Under the pieces are notes generated by a model. The model did no database searches. It was not told the origin of the DNA and saw nothing but the letters and a program-made list of their open reading frames with translations. Below, in pieces: positions 32,059-41,658 of a stretch of 64,000 nt of DNA. The position numbers were made by a program, and so were the translations under genes. Where the stretch lies: positions 186,001 to 250,000 of the forward strand of contig VFIW01000027.1 of assembly GCA_006386115.1 (NCBI GenBank), given 5' to 3'. Position 1 is the first letter of the stretch; every line of letters starts with the position of its first letter. Source of the DNA: Globisporangium splendens. Taxonomy: Eukaryota > Oomycota > Peronosporomycetes > Pythiales > Pythiaceae.

Positions 32059-32354
32059 TTACGTGCGTTTGGCTTTGGCGACGCGCTGGAAGCACTCGCG
32101 GAGCTTGCGGAACTCGCGGTCGCACGCGAGTCGGTCGACGCCGCCCGTCAAATTCGCGACGCACGCGCCATACACTTGGATCTTTCAAGCAACAACAAGA
32201 ACAACAGCATGAGTGATTAGCTCCAAGATGCGCACTGTTTGAAGGCAAACATTTCTAGTTCTGAACGCACATCGAGGGGACAGTCGATAAGCATCTGCGC
32301 GAAATGTTTGCCCATGCGCACGGGCGCTTTCGGCTGCGACGTTCCTGCTGGCAT
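32059..32354 (-). CDS. NDUFAF8: NDUFAF8-like twin CX9C protein, 2 exons
   Basis: On the minus strand the exons are 32354-32271 and 32181-32059 with a phase-0 GT-AG intron, giving 68 residues. Exon 1 ends MLIDCPLD and exon 2 starts IQVYGACVANL. Splicing creates the first C-x9-C pair (Cys of LIDC to Cys of YGAC). The second pair lies in ACDREFRKLRECF, again with nine residues between. Spacing and the EF-x2-LR-x-CF ending match human NDUFAF8, a mitochondrial intermembrane-space/matrix factor needed for complex I assembly. Because each exon is short and only the spliced product has the motif, ordinary frame scanning misses this gene. It sits head-to-tail behind the Sds3-like gene. Confidence 0.8.
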
Positions 32355-32767
32355 GAGTGAGAGGTGACGAACGACGAGATGTGGCACGTGTGGTCGAGAA
32401 CGCAAGTTGCAGAATGAGCCACTCTATGGCTATGAGAGCGCTACCTTCGCCCACAATGTTGTGTAATGCAGTTCCAAGGAAGCCCAAGCGCCCATTGCTA
32501 CAAGATGCACACAGCGCGCGTTACAAGAGTGTGTGAGAGTGGAGTTCCGACACGGCAAGCGTGTACTTTCTGGGGAACAGCAGATAAGAACAAGCTTCCA
32601 ATGAAAGAGGGGGAAATCGTGAGAAGCGAGAACGCCAAGCACACTATTCTGCGAGTGGCAGCAGCCAGGAAACTATCATTTCGCACTTTCCTTCGTAAGT
32701 AAGACAACCACACGCTGCAAGACACAGCCTCGATTCTTCAAGCATCAGAGGCAAGAAAAGCTTCGAG
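32355..32767. promoter_or_regulatory. Divergent promoter region with an initiator at 32676-32694
   Basis: The region lies between the NDUFAF8-like gene (minus) and the secreted-protein gene (plus). The plus strand at 32676-32694 reads TATCATTTCGCACTTTCC, a good oomycete initiator match about 75 bp before the ATG at 32768. No coding frame is supported. Confidence 0.55.
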
Positions 32768-35218
32768 ATGCCAGGTTCGTGGTGTCTCCCACTTGTTGCC
32801 TTCATTGTGTGGACTCACGTCGCGATAGCAGCGAGCAGTACGCCGCCACCGTCGGCATCGTTGGCAGCGAACACAAGCACGAGTGACTGGTGGACCGAGG
32901 ACCATCCGTACTACTACAAGTTCCGGTACAAGCGCTTGGCGAACGGCTCGATCGTACTGAACGGCAACTATGAGTCGACGGTCGCGGACATTCGCAGGAA
33001 CATCAGCGCCAGACAGCCGGCGGTCGTGAAGTGGCTCATGAAGAAGGAGACACGAAAGACGCTGAAGGACGCGAACCGGTTCCTGCTCTACAACTTTGTG
33101 CCGTCGGCAGTTTTCGGCGACGTGATGACCAAGTTGCGCGCCAAGGCGCTGCAGAAGGAGATGCGCAATACGTTTCTGCTGCGCAATGTCGCGATCCCGG
33201 GTCTCAAGATGATCGGCGAGTTCGCCTGGAAGGTCCTCAAGAACCACTACGGCTCGTTCATTGAGCGCGAGAAACTCTACAAGCGGCTCCAGGTGATGAC
33301 GGTTGAGGAAATCAGCGAGGAATTCCATGTCTCGATCCCCGAGTACGATCACGAAGCCGAACTCGAAGGACAGCGACCGAACCATACGCTGCCGTACAGC
33401 TGGAAAGGCAGGATGCAGATTTTCAACGGCTTTGGCGAGCGCTTTGTGCCCTACACGGACTATGCGCTGCAGTATTACTCGCCTGACGACGATTTGCCGC
33501 CTCCGGTTTTGCCCGCGGCGTCGTATCCTTGGCTGTGGAGCGAGCGCCTCGCGATGATCCGAGAACTGATGCTGCAGATCATGGCGATCAACGCGCGCCA
33601 CGTCGACGACGAGTTCTCGAAGATGCTCGCATTGGCGGACAAAGACGACAGCAGTGGCAGCAGTCAAAGTGCGGCCAGCAGTGGAAGCAGCGGCATAGAG
33701 GACGAAGACAAGATGAAGCGTCTACAGGCATTCTTCCGAATGCTGCAACCAGGCAGCAATGACAATGGGTCGGCTTCGTTTTCGTCGAGTGGGGATACGA
33801 CTATCGCTGTGGCTGATGACGATGACGACGTTGACGACGATGATGAGGACGAAATCGAAGCGGAGGCGTTGGACCAACTGGAGAGAATCGTCAGCGAGTT
33901 TCACTTTTCGACGGGGATTCCTCGGCTTGTGATGGCAAACAACTCGTATTCGCCATTCCCAAGCTTAGCACCGTTTCTCAACGAAAGTGTTTCACCTGAT
34001 GTCGATTCCAACAGCGGCAGCGGTAATGGCAGCAGCCATCGCATCGAGGACAAGACACCAGGCAGCAAAGACTTGACTGCACTCAATGCAACTTTAGCGG
34101 ATCGTGACGATGCCGGAACGATGACCAGCCACGCAATAGAGTCTTCTTCGAATACGAATACAACCGGCAATGCGAGTGCAACAATAGCGAATGCATCGCT
34201 CGCTGGCGCTCAGAATGACTTGATAAATGAGCAGACGCGGAATGAAGAGCGCGCGTGGCGCACCGGTGTCTATGATGCGTTGCTCCACTTCTATGCGTAC
34301 CCATCGGTGGATCCAATGATGGTGTTCTATCCTCGCAAAGAGGTCAGCAAGTACCAGAATGAGACGCAGGACTTGAATTGCAGCATCGCGCGGCCATGCC
34401 TGGTGCAATCGGGCGTGACGGTGTACACACCGTCATTGACGTCGTTGAACTTCTTCCAGAGCATCACTCAGAGCCCGGTGATGTCCGCCGAACAGCAGCG
34501 TAGGGCACGACTCGATGCGCTGAAAGACATGGTCACTGTCGCGTTCGAGGGCGAGCTCAAGGCATTGTGCCATGGTCTTCAAACCCCATCGAGCGTCTGG
34601 TACTCAACGTTTGACCGCAGTATCGACGAGCTGGCGGATGCGATCGTCGGCTTCGTGAACGCGACGTTCCAGGGCGGAAACGACGTGACTTCGCTCCACG
34701 TGTACTCGGCGTTGGTGCAGGACACGACCAAGGAATCGGTTTTGTTCCTGTCGTCGTCGTATTTCTCCACGACAAACTTGGACACAAACTTGAGCATGAA
34801 GACCCGGAAGAAAGTGCCGATGCTGGAAGCTTTCACCGAGGCGGAGCAGATTGAGCTGATCACGCTACTTGCAGACAAGATGCGCCAAGTGGAGCAAGCG
34901 ATCGAAACGTTCGTGGACGAGCGAGCCATGCAGCAAGAGTACCAGTTGCTCGTGAACGCGACGACGAGCGAGGTGCTGTATCAGGGAAGTCAGTACTCGA
35001 CGCTGGAGTTTGGCTTCCTCGCGCCTGCGACCAACAAGCAGAACGTGCTCTATCGAGACGTGCGGCGCCCCGTTCCGTCCCACTTGGTGCTGAGGCTGTT
35101 TGTGCGCTTCCAGGAGAGCCGCTTGCTGCTGCCGGAAGAGTCGTACCACATGCTCGCGTGCCTCGCCATGCTGCGCAACGAGATCTCGTACTACCGTTGC
35201 AGACCTACAAACGAATAA
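32768..35218 (+). CDS. Large secreted glycoprotein of unknown function
   Basis: A single-exon gene of 816 residues that I do not recognise. It begins with a clean signal peptide (MPGSWCLPLVAFIVWTHVAI, cleavage near AASS) and has no later transmembrane helix. At least fifteen N-X-S/T sequons are present, consistent with a heavily glycosylated exported protein. The N-terminal part (to about residue 290) is ordered, with aromatic-rich stretches such as DHPYYYKFRYKRLANGS and helices around KNHYGSFIEREKLYKRLQ. Residues of about 290-500 form a low-complexity insert rich in Ser, Gly, Asn and Asp, including an Asp/Glu run (VADDDDDVDDDDEDEIEAEA). The C-terminal 300 residues look folded again. The start is supported by an initiator about 75 bp upstream. 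It may be wall-associated or an effector-like secreted protein; neither is shown. Confidence 0.7.
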   Translation: MPGSWCLPLVAFIVWTHVAIAASSTPPPSASLAANTSTSDWWTEDHPYYYKFRYKRLANGSIVLNGNYESTVADIRRNISARQPAVVKWLMKKETRKTLKDANRFLLYNFVPSAVFGDVMTKLRAKALQKEMRNTFLLRNVAIPGLKMIGEFAWKVLKNHYGSFIEREKLYKRLQVMTVEEISEEFHVSIPEYDHEAELEGQRPNHTLPYSWKGRMQIFNGFGERFVPYTDYALQYYSPDDDLPPPVLPAASYPWLWSERLAMIRELMLQIMAINARHVDDEFSKMLALADKDDSSGSSQSAASSGSSGIEDEDKMKRLQAFFRMLQPGSNDNGSASFSSSGDTTIAVADDDDDVDDDDEDEIEAEALDQLERIVSEFHFSTGIPRLVMANNSYSPFPSLAPFLNESVSPDVDSNSGSGNGSSHRIEDKTPGSKDLTALNATLADRDDAGTMTSHAIESSSNTNTTGNASATIANASLAGAQNDLINEQTRNEERAWRTGVYDALLHFYAYPSVDPMMVFYPRKEVSKYQNETQDLNCSIARPCLVQSGVTVYTPSLTSLNFFQSITQSPVMSAEQQRRARLDALKDMVTVAFEGELKALCHGLQTPSSVWYSTFDRSIDELADAIVGFVNATFQGGNDVTSLHVYSALVQDTTKESVLFLSSSYFSTTNLDTNLSMKTRKKVPMLEAFTEAEQIELITLLADKMRQVEQAIETFVDERAMQQEYQLLVNATTSEVLYQGSQYSTLEFGFLAPATNKQNVLYRDVRRPVPSHLVLRLFVRFQESRLLLPEESYHMLACLAMLRNEISYYRCRPTNE

Positions 35219-35357
35219 ATGGTGTTTTTAGTCAATGTCAGAGGAGAAGTTGCCTCCCCATATTGTGTGAATAGAGAGATGCGATTGCGTTGTTAAATTG
35301 CTCTAAACAAGACTGATTTGCGTTGTGTGTGTATATGGATTTGTCTCGCAATCGCTT

Positions 35358-35981
35358 CTAGTTGCTCATGTACTTTTTGTTCTTTGCGAAGCCATCGATG
35401 GAGGCCTTGCCGAGCGGCGAGCTGAAGCAGTACTCCTGGATGCGCTTCATGATCGGTGTGTCGATGTCCGCGGGGATCGCGTCTTTGCCCGAGATGTAGT
35501 TGAAGATGTCGATCGTCTCCTTGTTCAGAATGTCTTCGTACTGCTGCAGCTCTTCGGCCGTGAGCGACATGACGTTCTTGCTCGCCCACGAACCCAGCAG
35601 CAGGTCCACTTCCAGCCACCCGCGCTGCTTGCTGCGGTAGATCACGCGCTTGCGGTTCGCTTCGTCGGCGTCAATCTCGCGATCGCCTTGGCTGCGTGAA
35701 GAACACATATATGAGTCACACAAATGCAATTGTTCATGCGGCAAACATACACAATGGCATGCAGCAGCGCACCTGACGGATGGGAACGTGTCCTTGGAAG
35801 CGTGGTGCTGGTCGCGGATCTGCTGGCCGCGCTCAAGCGCCTTCTTGGCCTGCTCCTCCGTCACGCCCGTGAGGAACGCGTTGTTGTCGATCGGGTGGCT
35901 CGTCGTGCCCAGGAAGCGCGTCACCATTGCGCTGCGGCAGCAGCGGCGCGCGGCCGTCGTCATCATCTTCGTGGCGAGCAT
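35358..35981 (-). CDS. SDHAF2: Succinate dehydrogenase assembly factor 2 (Sdh5-like), 2 exons
   Basis: On the minus strand the exons are 35981-35773 and 35691-35358, joined by a phase-2 intron of 81 nt, giving 180 residues. The intron keeps the frame open, so an unspliced reading inserts 27 spurious Cys-rich residues just before SQGDREID. The N terminus (MLATKMMTTAARRCCRSAMV) looks like a mitochondrial presequence. The core KRVIYRSKQRGWLEVDLLLG, followed by FASKN-like WASKNVMSL and YEDILNKETIDIFNYISG, is the SDHAF2 signature with the RGWLE loop. The protein promotes covalent FAD attachment to the succinate dehydrogenase flavoprotein in the matrix. It is divergent from the V-ATPase E gene, with a perfect inverted repeat between them. 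Confidence 0.92.
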   Translation of the reverse strand: MLATKMMTTAARRCCRSAMVTRFLGTTSHPIDNNAFLTGVTEEQAKKALERGQQIRDQHHASKDTFPSVRCAAACHCVCLPHEQLHLCDSYMCSSRSQGDREIDADEANRKRVIYRSKQRGWLEVDLLLGSWASKNVMSLTAEELQQYEDILNKETIDIFNYISGKDAIPADIDTPIMKRIQEYCFSSPLGKASIDGFAKNKKYMSN

Positions 35982-36042
35982 CTTGGACGTCCAATTGGCG
36001 AGTTCATTGTGTTGTCATAGGCGTCACAAGCAGCATGTGTGA

Positions 36043-36091
36043 AATTCATTTTTGAATTGCCAAAATCAAACAGTCCATTCAAAAATGAATT
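36043..36091. repeat. Perfect 15-bp inverted repeat in a divergent promoter
   Basis: The left arm is aattcatttttgaat (36043-36057) and the right arm is attcaaaaatgaatt (36077-36091), separated by 19 bp. It sits between the starts of SDHAF2 (35981, minus) and V-ATPase subunit E (36220, plus). It could be a symmetric binding site or a pair of opposed initiators, since each arm contains TTCATTTTTGAAT in outward orientation. Confidence 0.75.
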
Positions 36092-36219
36092 GTGTCAGGG
36101 GGAAAAGATTGCAAGATCAACACAAAAGAGCCGCACGAGGCAAGAAGGAAAGCAGGAAGCAAGCAGACGAGAGAGAACGCCGTGCTTGCGCTCGAGAGAA
36201 CGCACCCCCGCCGCCCAAG

Positions 36220-37163
36220 ATGAACGCCTCCGATGCCGACCGCCAGATCAAACAGATGGTGAACTTCATTCTCCAGGAAGCGCACGAGAAAGCGAACGAG
36301 ATCCGCATCAAGGTGCGTGCTTAGGTTTCACTTTTCCTTTGCCTCCCATGATGATATCTTTTCGTTGGGAGATCATTGCATGGAAACGCGAGTATGAAGA
36401 AAGGAGCAGAGCGATGGTAACACATTCTGTGATCATTATGTGACTGCTTGTGTCGTTGCTGTGCTTGTACTGTGTTGTGCGTAAATGGTGGGTAGACGGA
36501 GCATGACTTCAACTTGGAGAAGCAGATGCTGGTGCACAACGCGAAGATCAAGATCCAAGAAGAGTACGCGCGCAAGGAGAAAGAGCGCGAAGTCAACAAG
36601 CGCATGTAAGTATCTGCGTGCATTGTGACGATGCAGACGTTATCAAAGGAGTGTGACGGTTGATATGTTCTATTTGATCTTGCAGTGCTCGCTCGGCGGA
36701 GATTGGTGCGTCGCGACGAAAGAAGATGATTGCGCGAGACGAGCTCCTGAAGACGCTGATCTCGGACGGCCAGGGTCTGCTGCGCAACTTGACGTCGGAC
36801 GAGAACAAGCTCAAGGGGCTGTTGCGCGACCTGATCGTGCAGGGACTGATCAAGCTCTACGAGCCAGAAGTCGTGGTCGCTGTGCGCGCCAAGGACGTGC
36901 GGCTCGCCGAGAGTGTGCTGAAAGAGGCTGTGGACAAGTACATTGCGATTATGAAGAAAGAAGGCAACTTGGACGTGAGCAAGGTCAAGGTGACGCTGAA
37001 CAAAGCGGAGGAAGGCATGGTGCCAGCGGCCAAGTCTGGGGGCGTGATCCTGTACGCGAAGCAGGGCAAGATCGTGTGCGACAACACGCTCGACACGCGC
37101 CTCGACACAGTCTACTACGATCTCAAGCCAACAGTCCGGAAGACGCTCTTCCCAACATCGTAA
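36220..37163 (+). CDS. VMA4: V-type proton ATPase subunit E, 3 exons
   Basis: The exons are 36220-36312, 36496-36605 and 36686-37163, with introns in phase 0 and phase 2, giving 226 residues, exactly the usual length. The first two exons make the long N-terminal helix (DRQIKQMVNFILQEAHEKAN, then EHDFNLEKQMLVHNAKIKIQ) that pairs with subunit G as the peripheral stalk. Exon 3 holds the globular head with LLKTLISDGQGLLRNL, CGD-equivalent strands (GVILYAKQGKIVCDNTLDTR) and the closing LDTVYYDLKPTVRKTLFP. It acts in the V1 sector on vacuolar and endosomal membranes, linking the catalytic head to the Vo stator. Intron 1 lies within the helix. Confidence 0.95.
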
Positions 37164-37399
37164 GCGCACAAAGCAGAGGCAGTGGCGCACGACACAATGT
37201 GAGCAAGGGAGAGAGAAAGAGGAGACTGTGCCCATTAAGATTTGTGACAAAAAAGATCGCTTGAATGATTGTTGTGCACGTTTGCGGGGAACGGGGAACC
37301 AGACTCGTCAACCAAGATGCAAAATGCAGCACACAGGTCAATGAACAGTTTTTCTTGGCTTCATATATTGAAAGTCAGTCTATGCCTTCATCAGTATCT

Positions 37400-38317
37400 C
37401 TACACAGAGTTGGCGACCAGATCGGTTAGGTCTCGCTTCACCCATGCTGCCGCACTCGCGTCCTCATCGTTGTGACTCGGTTGTGTTCCAGCCACTGCCA
37501 CATTAAGAGAAGACGGAAAGATGGAGCTCGTCTCGGGTTTCCACATCGCATCCCGCGGACCGTATGCTACACTCACAATGTGCGTGGCATCCACAAACGT
37601 CGAGTCAAAGCGCCACGCACGCGCAATTTCTCCGTCCAACCGTAGTTGCCATCGTGCATCGCGCTCGTTGAAGAAAAATTCTGCTCGCAGAAGCGAGAAT
37701 CCTAATCCAATGCCGACAGCTTTTATGTACGCCTCTTTCAACGACCAGAGGCGGTAGAAGCGTTCGTACTGCTCATTGACGTCCGACGAGCATCGGATAT
37801 AATTCCATTCACTGGTGTTGAAATAGCTCTCAAACGCGCGGAAGAAGTCGTCGATGCTCGTGGTCTTGGCATTTGGGCGCTCCGATACTTGCACGACGTC
37901 AACTCCGACAAGCGCATGCGGGTGAGCGACGATCGCGACGACCGTGCCATGGTGTGACACGTTGTAGTTCCACGACGCCAGCGCGTCCGCGCACATGCCA
38001 TCGACATCGCCATTAGCAGAAGAACCGCGGCGCCAGTACGGTTTGCTCTCGGGTGTACGTTGGATGTCGATCTGCGCCATTGGCACCTGGCGAAAAAGCT
38101 CTTGGATCAGCTTGCGCTGCAGCACGCGACTGCCCAGCGCCAGCCGTTGGTCCTTCGCGAACGCGAAGCGCTGCACCTTGTGCTGCTCGTGAGGCGGGAG
38201 GAACTGCAGCGCAGCGTCCCATTCACGTGAGCCAGGCTGCCAGTCGCTCACGTTGACAAACCAGCGCGCCGCGAGAGAACCAGCGGATCTCGCAGTGGAC
38301 GAAGGTGGTGCTGCCAT
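37400..38317 (-). CDS. AASDHPPT: 4'-phosphopantetheinyl transferase, AASDHPPT/Lys5 type
   Basis: A single-exon gene of 305 residues from the first true ATG at 38317; the frame is open 16 codons further but starts there with GTG. It transfers phosphopantetheine from coenzyme A to the conserved serine of carrier proteins (fatty acid synthase, polyketide/non-ribosomal synthases, aminoadipate reductase). The sequence has the N-terminal FAFAKDQRLALGSRVLQRKL, WNYNVSHHGTVVAIVA with the NxSH-like motif, the metal-binding VGVDVV, and the second signature FYRLWSLKEAYIKAVGIGLG with the W-x-x-KE-A-x-x-K core. This matches the human cytosolic enzyme in order and length. The tail after about residue 270 is divergent. 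Confidence 0.92.
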   Translation of the reverse strand: MAAPPSSTARSAGSLAARWFVNVSDWQPGSREWDAALQFLPPHEQHKVQRFAFAKDQRLALGSRVLQRKLIQELFRQVPMAQIDIQRTPESKPYWRRGSSANGDVDGMCADALASWNYNVSHHGTVVAIVAHPHALVGVDVVQVSERPNAKTTSIDDFFRAFESYFNTSEWNYIRCSSDVNEQYERFYRLWSLKEAYIKAVGIGLGFSLLRAEFFFNERDARWQLRLDGEIARAWRFDSTFVDATHIVSVAYGPRDAMWKPETSSIFPSSLNVAVAGTQPSHNDEDASAAAWVKRDLTDLVANSV

Positions 38318-39116
38318 GATGAGGTCGGTCTGATTCCAACCAGACCCAGCAAAATGAAGCGCCACATTAATTTAGGTGCGCTTACCTTTGTTCAAGAAAA
38401 TGAACTAGAATAGTGTGGCAGAGTGAGTGTTTTGTGTGGTCGGAGGTGCGAAACGAACTATTGGTTGGCGGAACGAGGAGGCAGCAAGCGCGCCATTTCG
38501 AAGAGTTCATTGGGAAAACGACCACACTGGAGCGCCATCTTGATACGACGCTATAATGCGCAGGCTGCACCCAATGTGTTCATGTGCTTCTTTGTTTATG
38601 TGCTCGCGCCTCACAGAAGTCCCCTTGTACTCCTTGCAAGGGGTTCTTTTTTATAGACGCTATAGCGAACTGCTTCTCTCGAGAGGCGATGGCTTGCCTG
38701 CTTTCATGTCAAAATCATGTTATCTCCTTTTGACGTGCAACATTTGTGAGCCAATATTTCTCAACACCAACTGTAAATTGCATTCGTAAAAGTGCATATT
38801 AGCAGCGCATATATTTATATCCACAATGCGAATGACGGTGCGCTGCTCTTACTCGGCCGAGCTGGCGTCAAGACAGCAAAGCAGAGACAATTGCCTCAAT
38901 TGGACATGTCCAACCACCCCACAATGCCTAAAATAAGCTCAACGGTCTGTAGCCATCAACGTCTTATACCGATTTATGAGGACAACTCGATCCCATAGTT
39001 GCTCACGTAGCGGTCAGCGCCTTATTCCACTGAGCTTGGATAGTTTGCATTAGCATTTGCTGTTGCTGTCGCTCTTTGCGTGCCGCATCGCGTATTTTGG
39101 TCGCAAAGCAGCCATA
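38318..39116. other. Intergenic, nothing firm
   Basis: Divergent promoter region of the phosphopantetheinyl transferase (minus) and the cytochrome b5 gene (plus). An initiator-like TTCATTTTGC lies on the minus strand at about 38348-38357. No other gene is supported. Confidence 0.45.
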
Positions 39117-39765
39117 ATGCTGCGGCAATTGAGCTACGAAGAAGTCGAGTTGCACGACAATGAGCACGATTGCTGGGTCATCCTCGGACCAAGCGGACTC
39201 AAGAAAGTGTACGACCTCACGGCGTTCCTCGACGATCACCCAGGCGGCGCCGAACTGCTTCTCGACCTCGCGGGCATGGACGTGCAGGACGAATTCGAGG
39301 CACACTACCCATTTAATCTCATATGCGCGCTTGAATAGAACGCCACGACTGATTGCAACGAATGCCTTGCATCGTTAGGACATTGGCCACCCCGCTGCGG
39401 CGCGCGAGATGCTGCAGGAGCTCTGCATCGGCGAGCTGAAGGAGGACCGCGAGGCGCAAGTGCGGCGCGGCGCGCGCGAGTACGAGCGCCGCTCGCTGCT
39501 GCTCATGCAGTCGCCTGTCATGGACAAGCTCTACACCGACAACAGAGGGCGACAGCCGCGATCTCCTCACCAACAGCTGCGTCGATGGTTCCATATTGGC
39601 AGCCATGCTCAACGATCAGTGGCTCTATATGGCTCCATGTTCACGATCTTGATTGCCATGCTATGGGGTGCATGTCAACGACGCGCTGGTTGTATCCTAC
39701 GACTTCAACCTTCAGCATTATCGCTACGCCACGCAGGTAAAGACGCCCTGAAGCGTCGCCAGTGA
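39117..39765 (+). CDS. Cytochrome b5-domain protein with a GC-AG intron or a damaged donor
   Basis: The exons are 39117-39299 and 39379-39765, giving 189 residues if the frame is followed to its first stop. Exon 1 encodes LSYEEVELHDNEHDCWVILG then VYDLTAFLDDHPGGAELLLD, which includes the first haem-ligand motif HPGG. Exon 2 opens with DIGHPAAAREMLQEL, carrying the second haem ligand His. The domain is only complete after removing 39300-39378, a 79-nt stretch ending in TAG but beginning with GC instead of GT. Either this is a rare GC-AG intron or the donor is mutated. The C-terminal part after KLYTDN loses protein-like character, so the true 3' structure may differ. Cytochrome b5 domains donate electrons to desaturases, hydroxylases and reductases. 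Confidence 0.6.
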
Positions 39766-40136
39766 ACTGTATGTGCATCTAGTTGACATGTACACCGCCG
39801 ATTCATATCATGCGCACACACGCACGCCATTCCATCTGTCTGTCTCGCTCCATTCCTTGCATAACACTCACGCAGACGCTTGTGCATGTCGACCTCCAGA
39901 CTGACTCCATGGCGCAAGGGTCAACAGCTTTCGCTTTTTCTCTTGACGCGGTGTCAGGAAAGCAGCTGGACACCGTGTTTCGTTGGGTTCCTGCGCGCAG
40001 CCACTTCAACCAGCGCGCAGTCCCCCAATCACAAGCGACCGCGTCACATGCATCACCATCGACACCCGCGACGCTTCATGCTGCTGGTAGCTGTGAACAT
40101 TCTCGAAGATATCAAGAGGCTCTTGGGAGCGACTAA
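39545..40136 (+). pseudogene. Remnant of a hotdog-fold (thioesterase-like) sequence
   Basis: Protein-like segments lie in different frames downstream of the b5 domain. They are LLTNSCVDGSILAAMLNDQW (about 39560-39620), then VHVNDALVVSYDFNLQHYRY up to a GT donor at 39737, and, after an acceptor at 39875, TLVHVDLQTDSMAQGSTAFA continuing FSLDAVSGKQLDTV. The paired strands and the GSTAFAFSLD pattern resemble the second half of hotdog-fold acyl-CoA thioesterases. They cannot be joined into one frame without a frameshift between the first two. It could be a decayed gene or the true 3' part of the b5 gene with unresolved splicing. Confidence 0.3.
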
Positions 40137-40857
40137 ATCCTTCCATTTTGCGCACTTCAATCGACAGTTGCAGCATCTCCACTTTATTCATTTAGAAAAA
40201 CAGCGTTTACTTTAAATCAGTATGTCCAAGTAAATTGCCAGGCTATTTTGTCGAACAATAATCAGAAGATACAGATAGTCAAAAGAGCCGCATTGTCCAG
40301 CACGCGACGCTTCGAGAACATGATGGCTGCCATTTTTGTCTGCGACATGTGGGCAGTCGACCTCTCTGTTGCGTCCAAGTACGTAGCCGAGTTGCGACAT
40401 GAATGGTCATCACCACGGTAATGCCTCCTCAAGAATAATCAAGCGCTGCTGCTTGACGCCGTTGTCCATACTCGTCACGAGTCAAATGTGAATGCGATAC
40501 AAATACACTGCGACTCAGTATGTGCATTTGGATCCACAACGCACGACACAAGCCGACCTGGCGGTTTTGGTAGGAAGAGACTCGCCCCGTCCCCCCCCAA
40601 CTGCCCCATCGACCTGTTCGACCAACTGGAACTTAAGACAAAGCAGCCGCAGCCACACAGTCATTCCAGCATTTCGGCGCTTCACCACACACACATAATC
40701 TTCCAGACAAGGCACGCATCAAGCAGCAAGCTCCTTCTTGACATTGCACCACATCCGCGCTGTCCGTCGCTATCCTCTCCCCCTGTCGCGTTCGTCAGGT
40801 AGAGCTTCCAGTTTACATCCGCATCAAGCTCCAGTCTCAGCGTTTGCTCAAGCCGCC
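40137..40857. promoter_or_regulatory. Upstream region of PCMT with an initiator at 40660-40678
   Basis: No coding frame is supported. The plus strand at 40660-40678 reads GTCATTCCAGCATTTCGG, an oomycete initiator match about 180 bp before the PCMT start. That would leave a long leader or imply a spliced 5' UTR. Confidence 0.45.
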
Positions 40858-41658
40858 ATGTCGTTTTGGCCGTGCAGCTCGAACACCCATGAGGGGCTCG
40901 TGAAGAATCTGCGCAAGACAGGCATCATCCAGCACGACGAGGTCTATGACGCGATGCTCAAGACCGACCGCGCGAACTACATGGCGCAGATGGAGACCCC
41001 CGACGGCGGCTCCATTGGCGAACTCGTGTCCTATTCTGATTCGCCACACCCGATTGGGTACAACCAGACCATCTCGGCGCCCCACATGGTACGACGCCAC
41101 ACCTTGAATATCTCATCGATATGACAGTCACTCTCTCTAATGCTTCGTATTGGCTTGTGTGTATTGCAGCATGCACATGCGCTCGAGTTGGCGTATGCAG
41201 CCGTGAAAGACGTGAACCGTCCGCGGATCCTCGACGTCGGTGCTGGATCCGGGTACCTGACGGCGTGCTTTGGTCGGTTGGTCGAGAAGCAGCACGGACG
41301 CGTATTCGGCGTCGAGATCATCTCGGGACTGGCACAGTTCGCGAAGAAGAACATTCAGCTCGCCGACGGCGACCTGGTCGACAACGGCGTTGTGTCGGTG
41401 CATTGCTGCAATGGCTGCGACGGACTGTCAAGCGAATCGCCGTTCCACTTCATTCATGTGGGCGCCGCAGCCGATGCGGCTCCACAGGCGCTGCTGGATC
41501 AGCTTGCGGACGGCGGACGACTGGTGATCCCGCTGGACCAGGACCGCGGCGGCCAGATGTTCGTCGAGATCGCGCGCCACGGCAACATTTTCTCACAGCG
41601 GAAGCTCATGGGCGTGTGCTACGTGCCGCTCGTGCGCGGCCGTAAGCCAAGCTTGTAG
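40858..41658 (+). CDS. PCMT1: Protein-L-isoaspartate O-methyltransferase, 2 exons
   Basis: The exons are 40858-41088 and 41170-41658, joined by a phase-0 GT-AG intron, giving 239 residues. The enzyme uses S-adenosylmethionine to methylate isoaspartyl residues in aged proteins and so start their repair. The sequence shows the N-terminal NTHEGLVKNLRKTGIIQ, the substrate-binding IGYNQTISAPHM split from HAHALELA by the intron, the SAM motif ILDVGAGSGYLTACF, and HVGAAADAAPQALLDQLADG near the end. Length fits eukaryotic PCMTs. The product S-adenosylhomocysteine is the substrate of the SAHH encoded at 9.6 kb; this is a metabolic link only. Confidence 0.94.
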
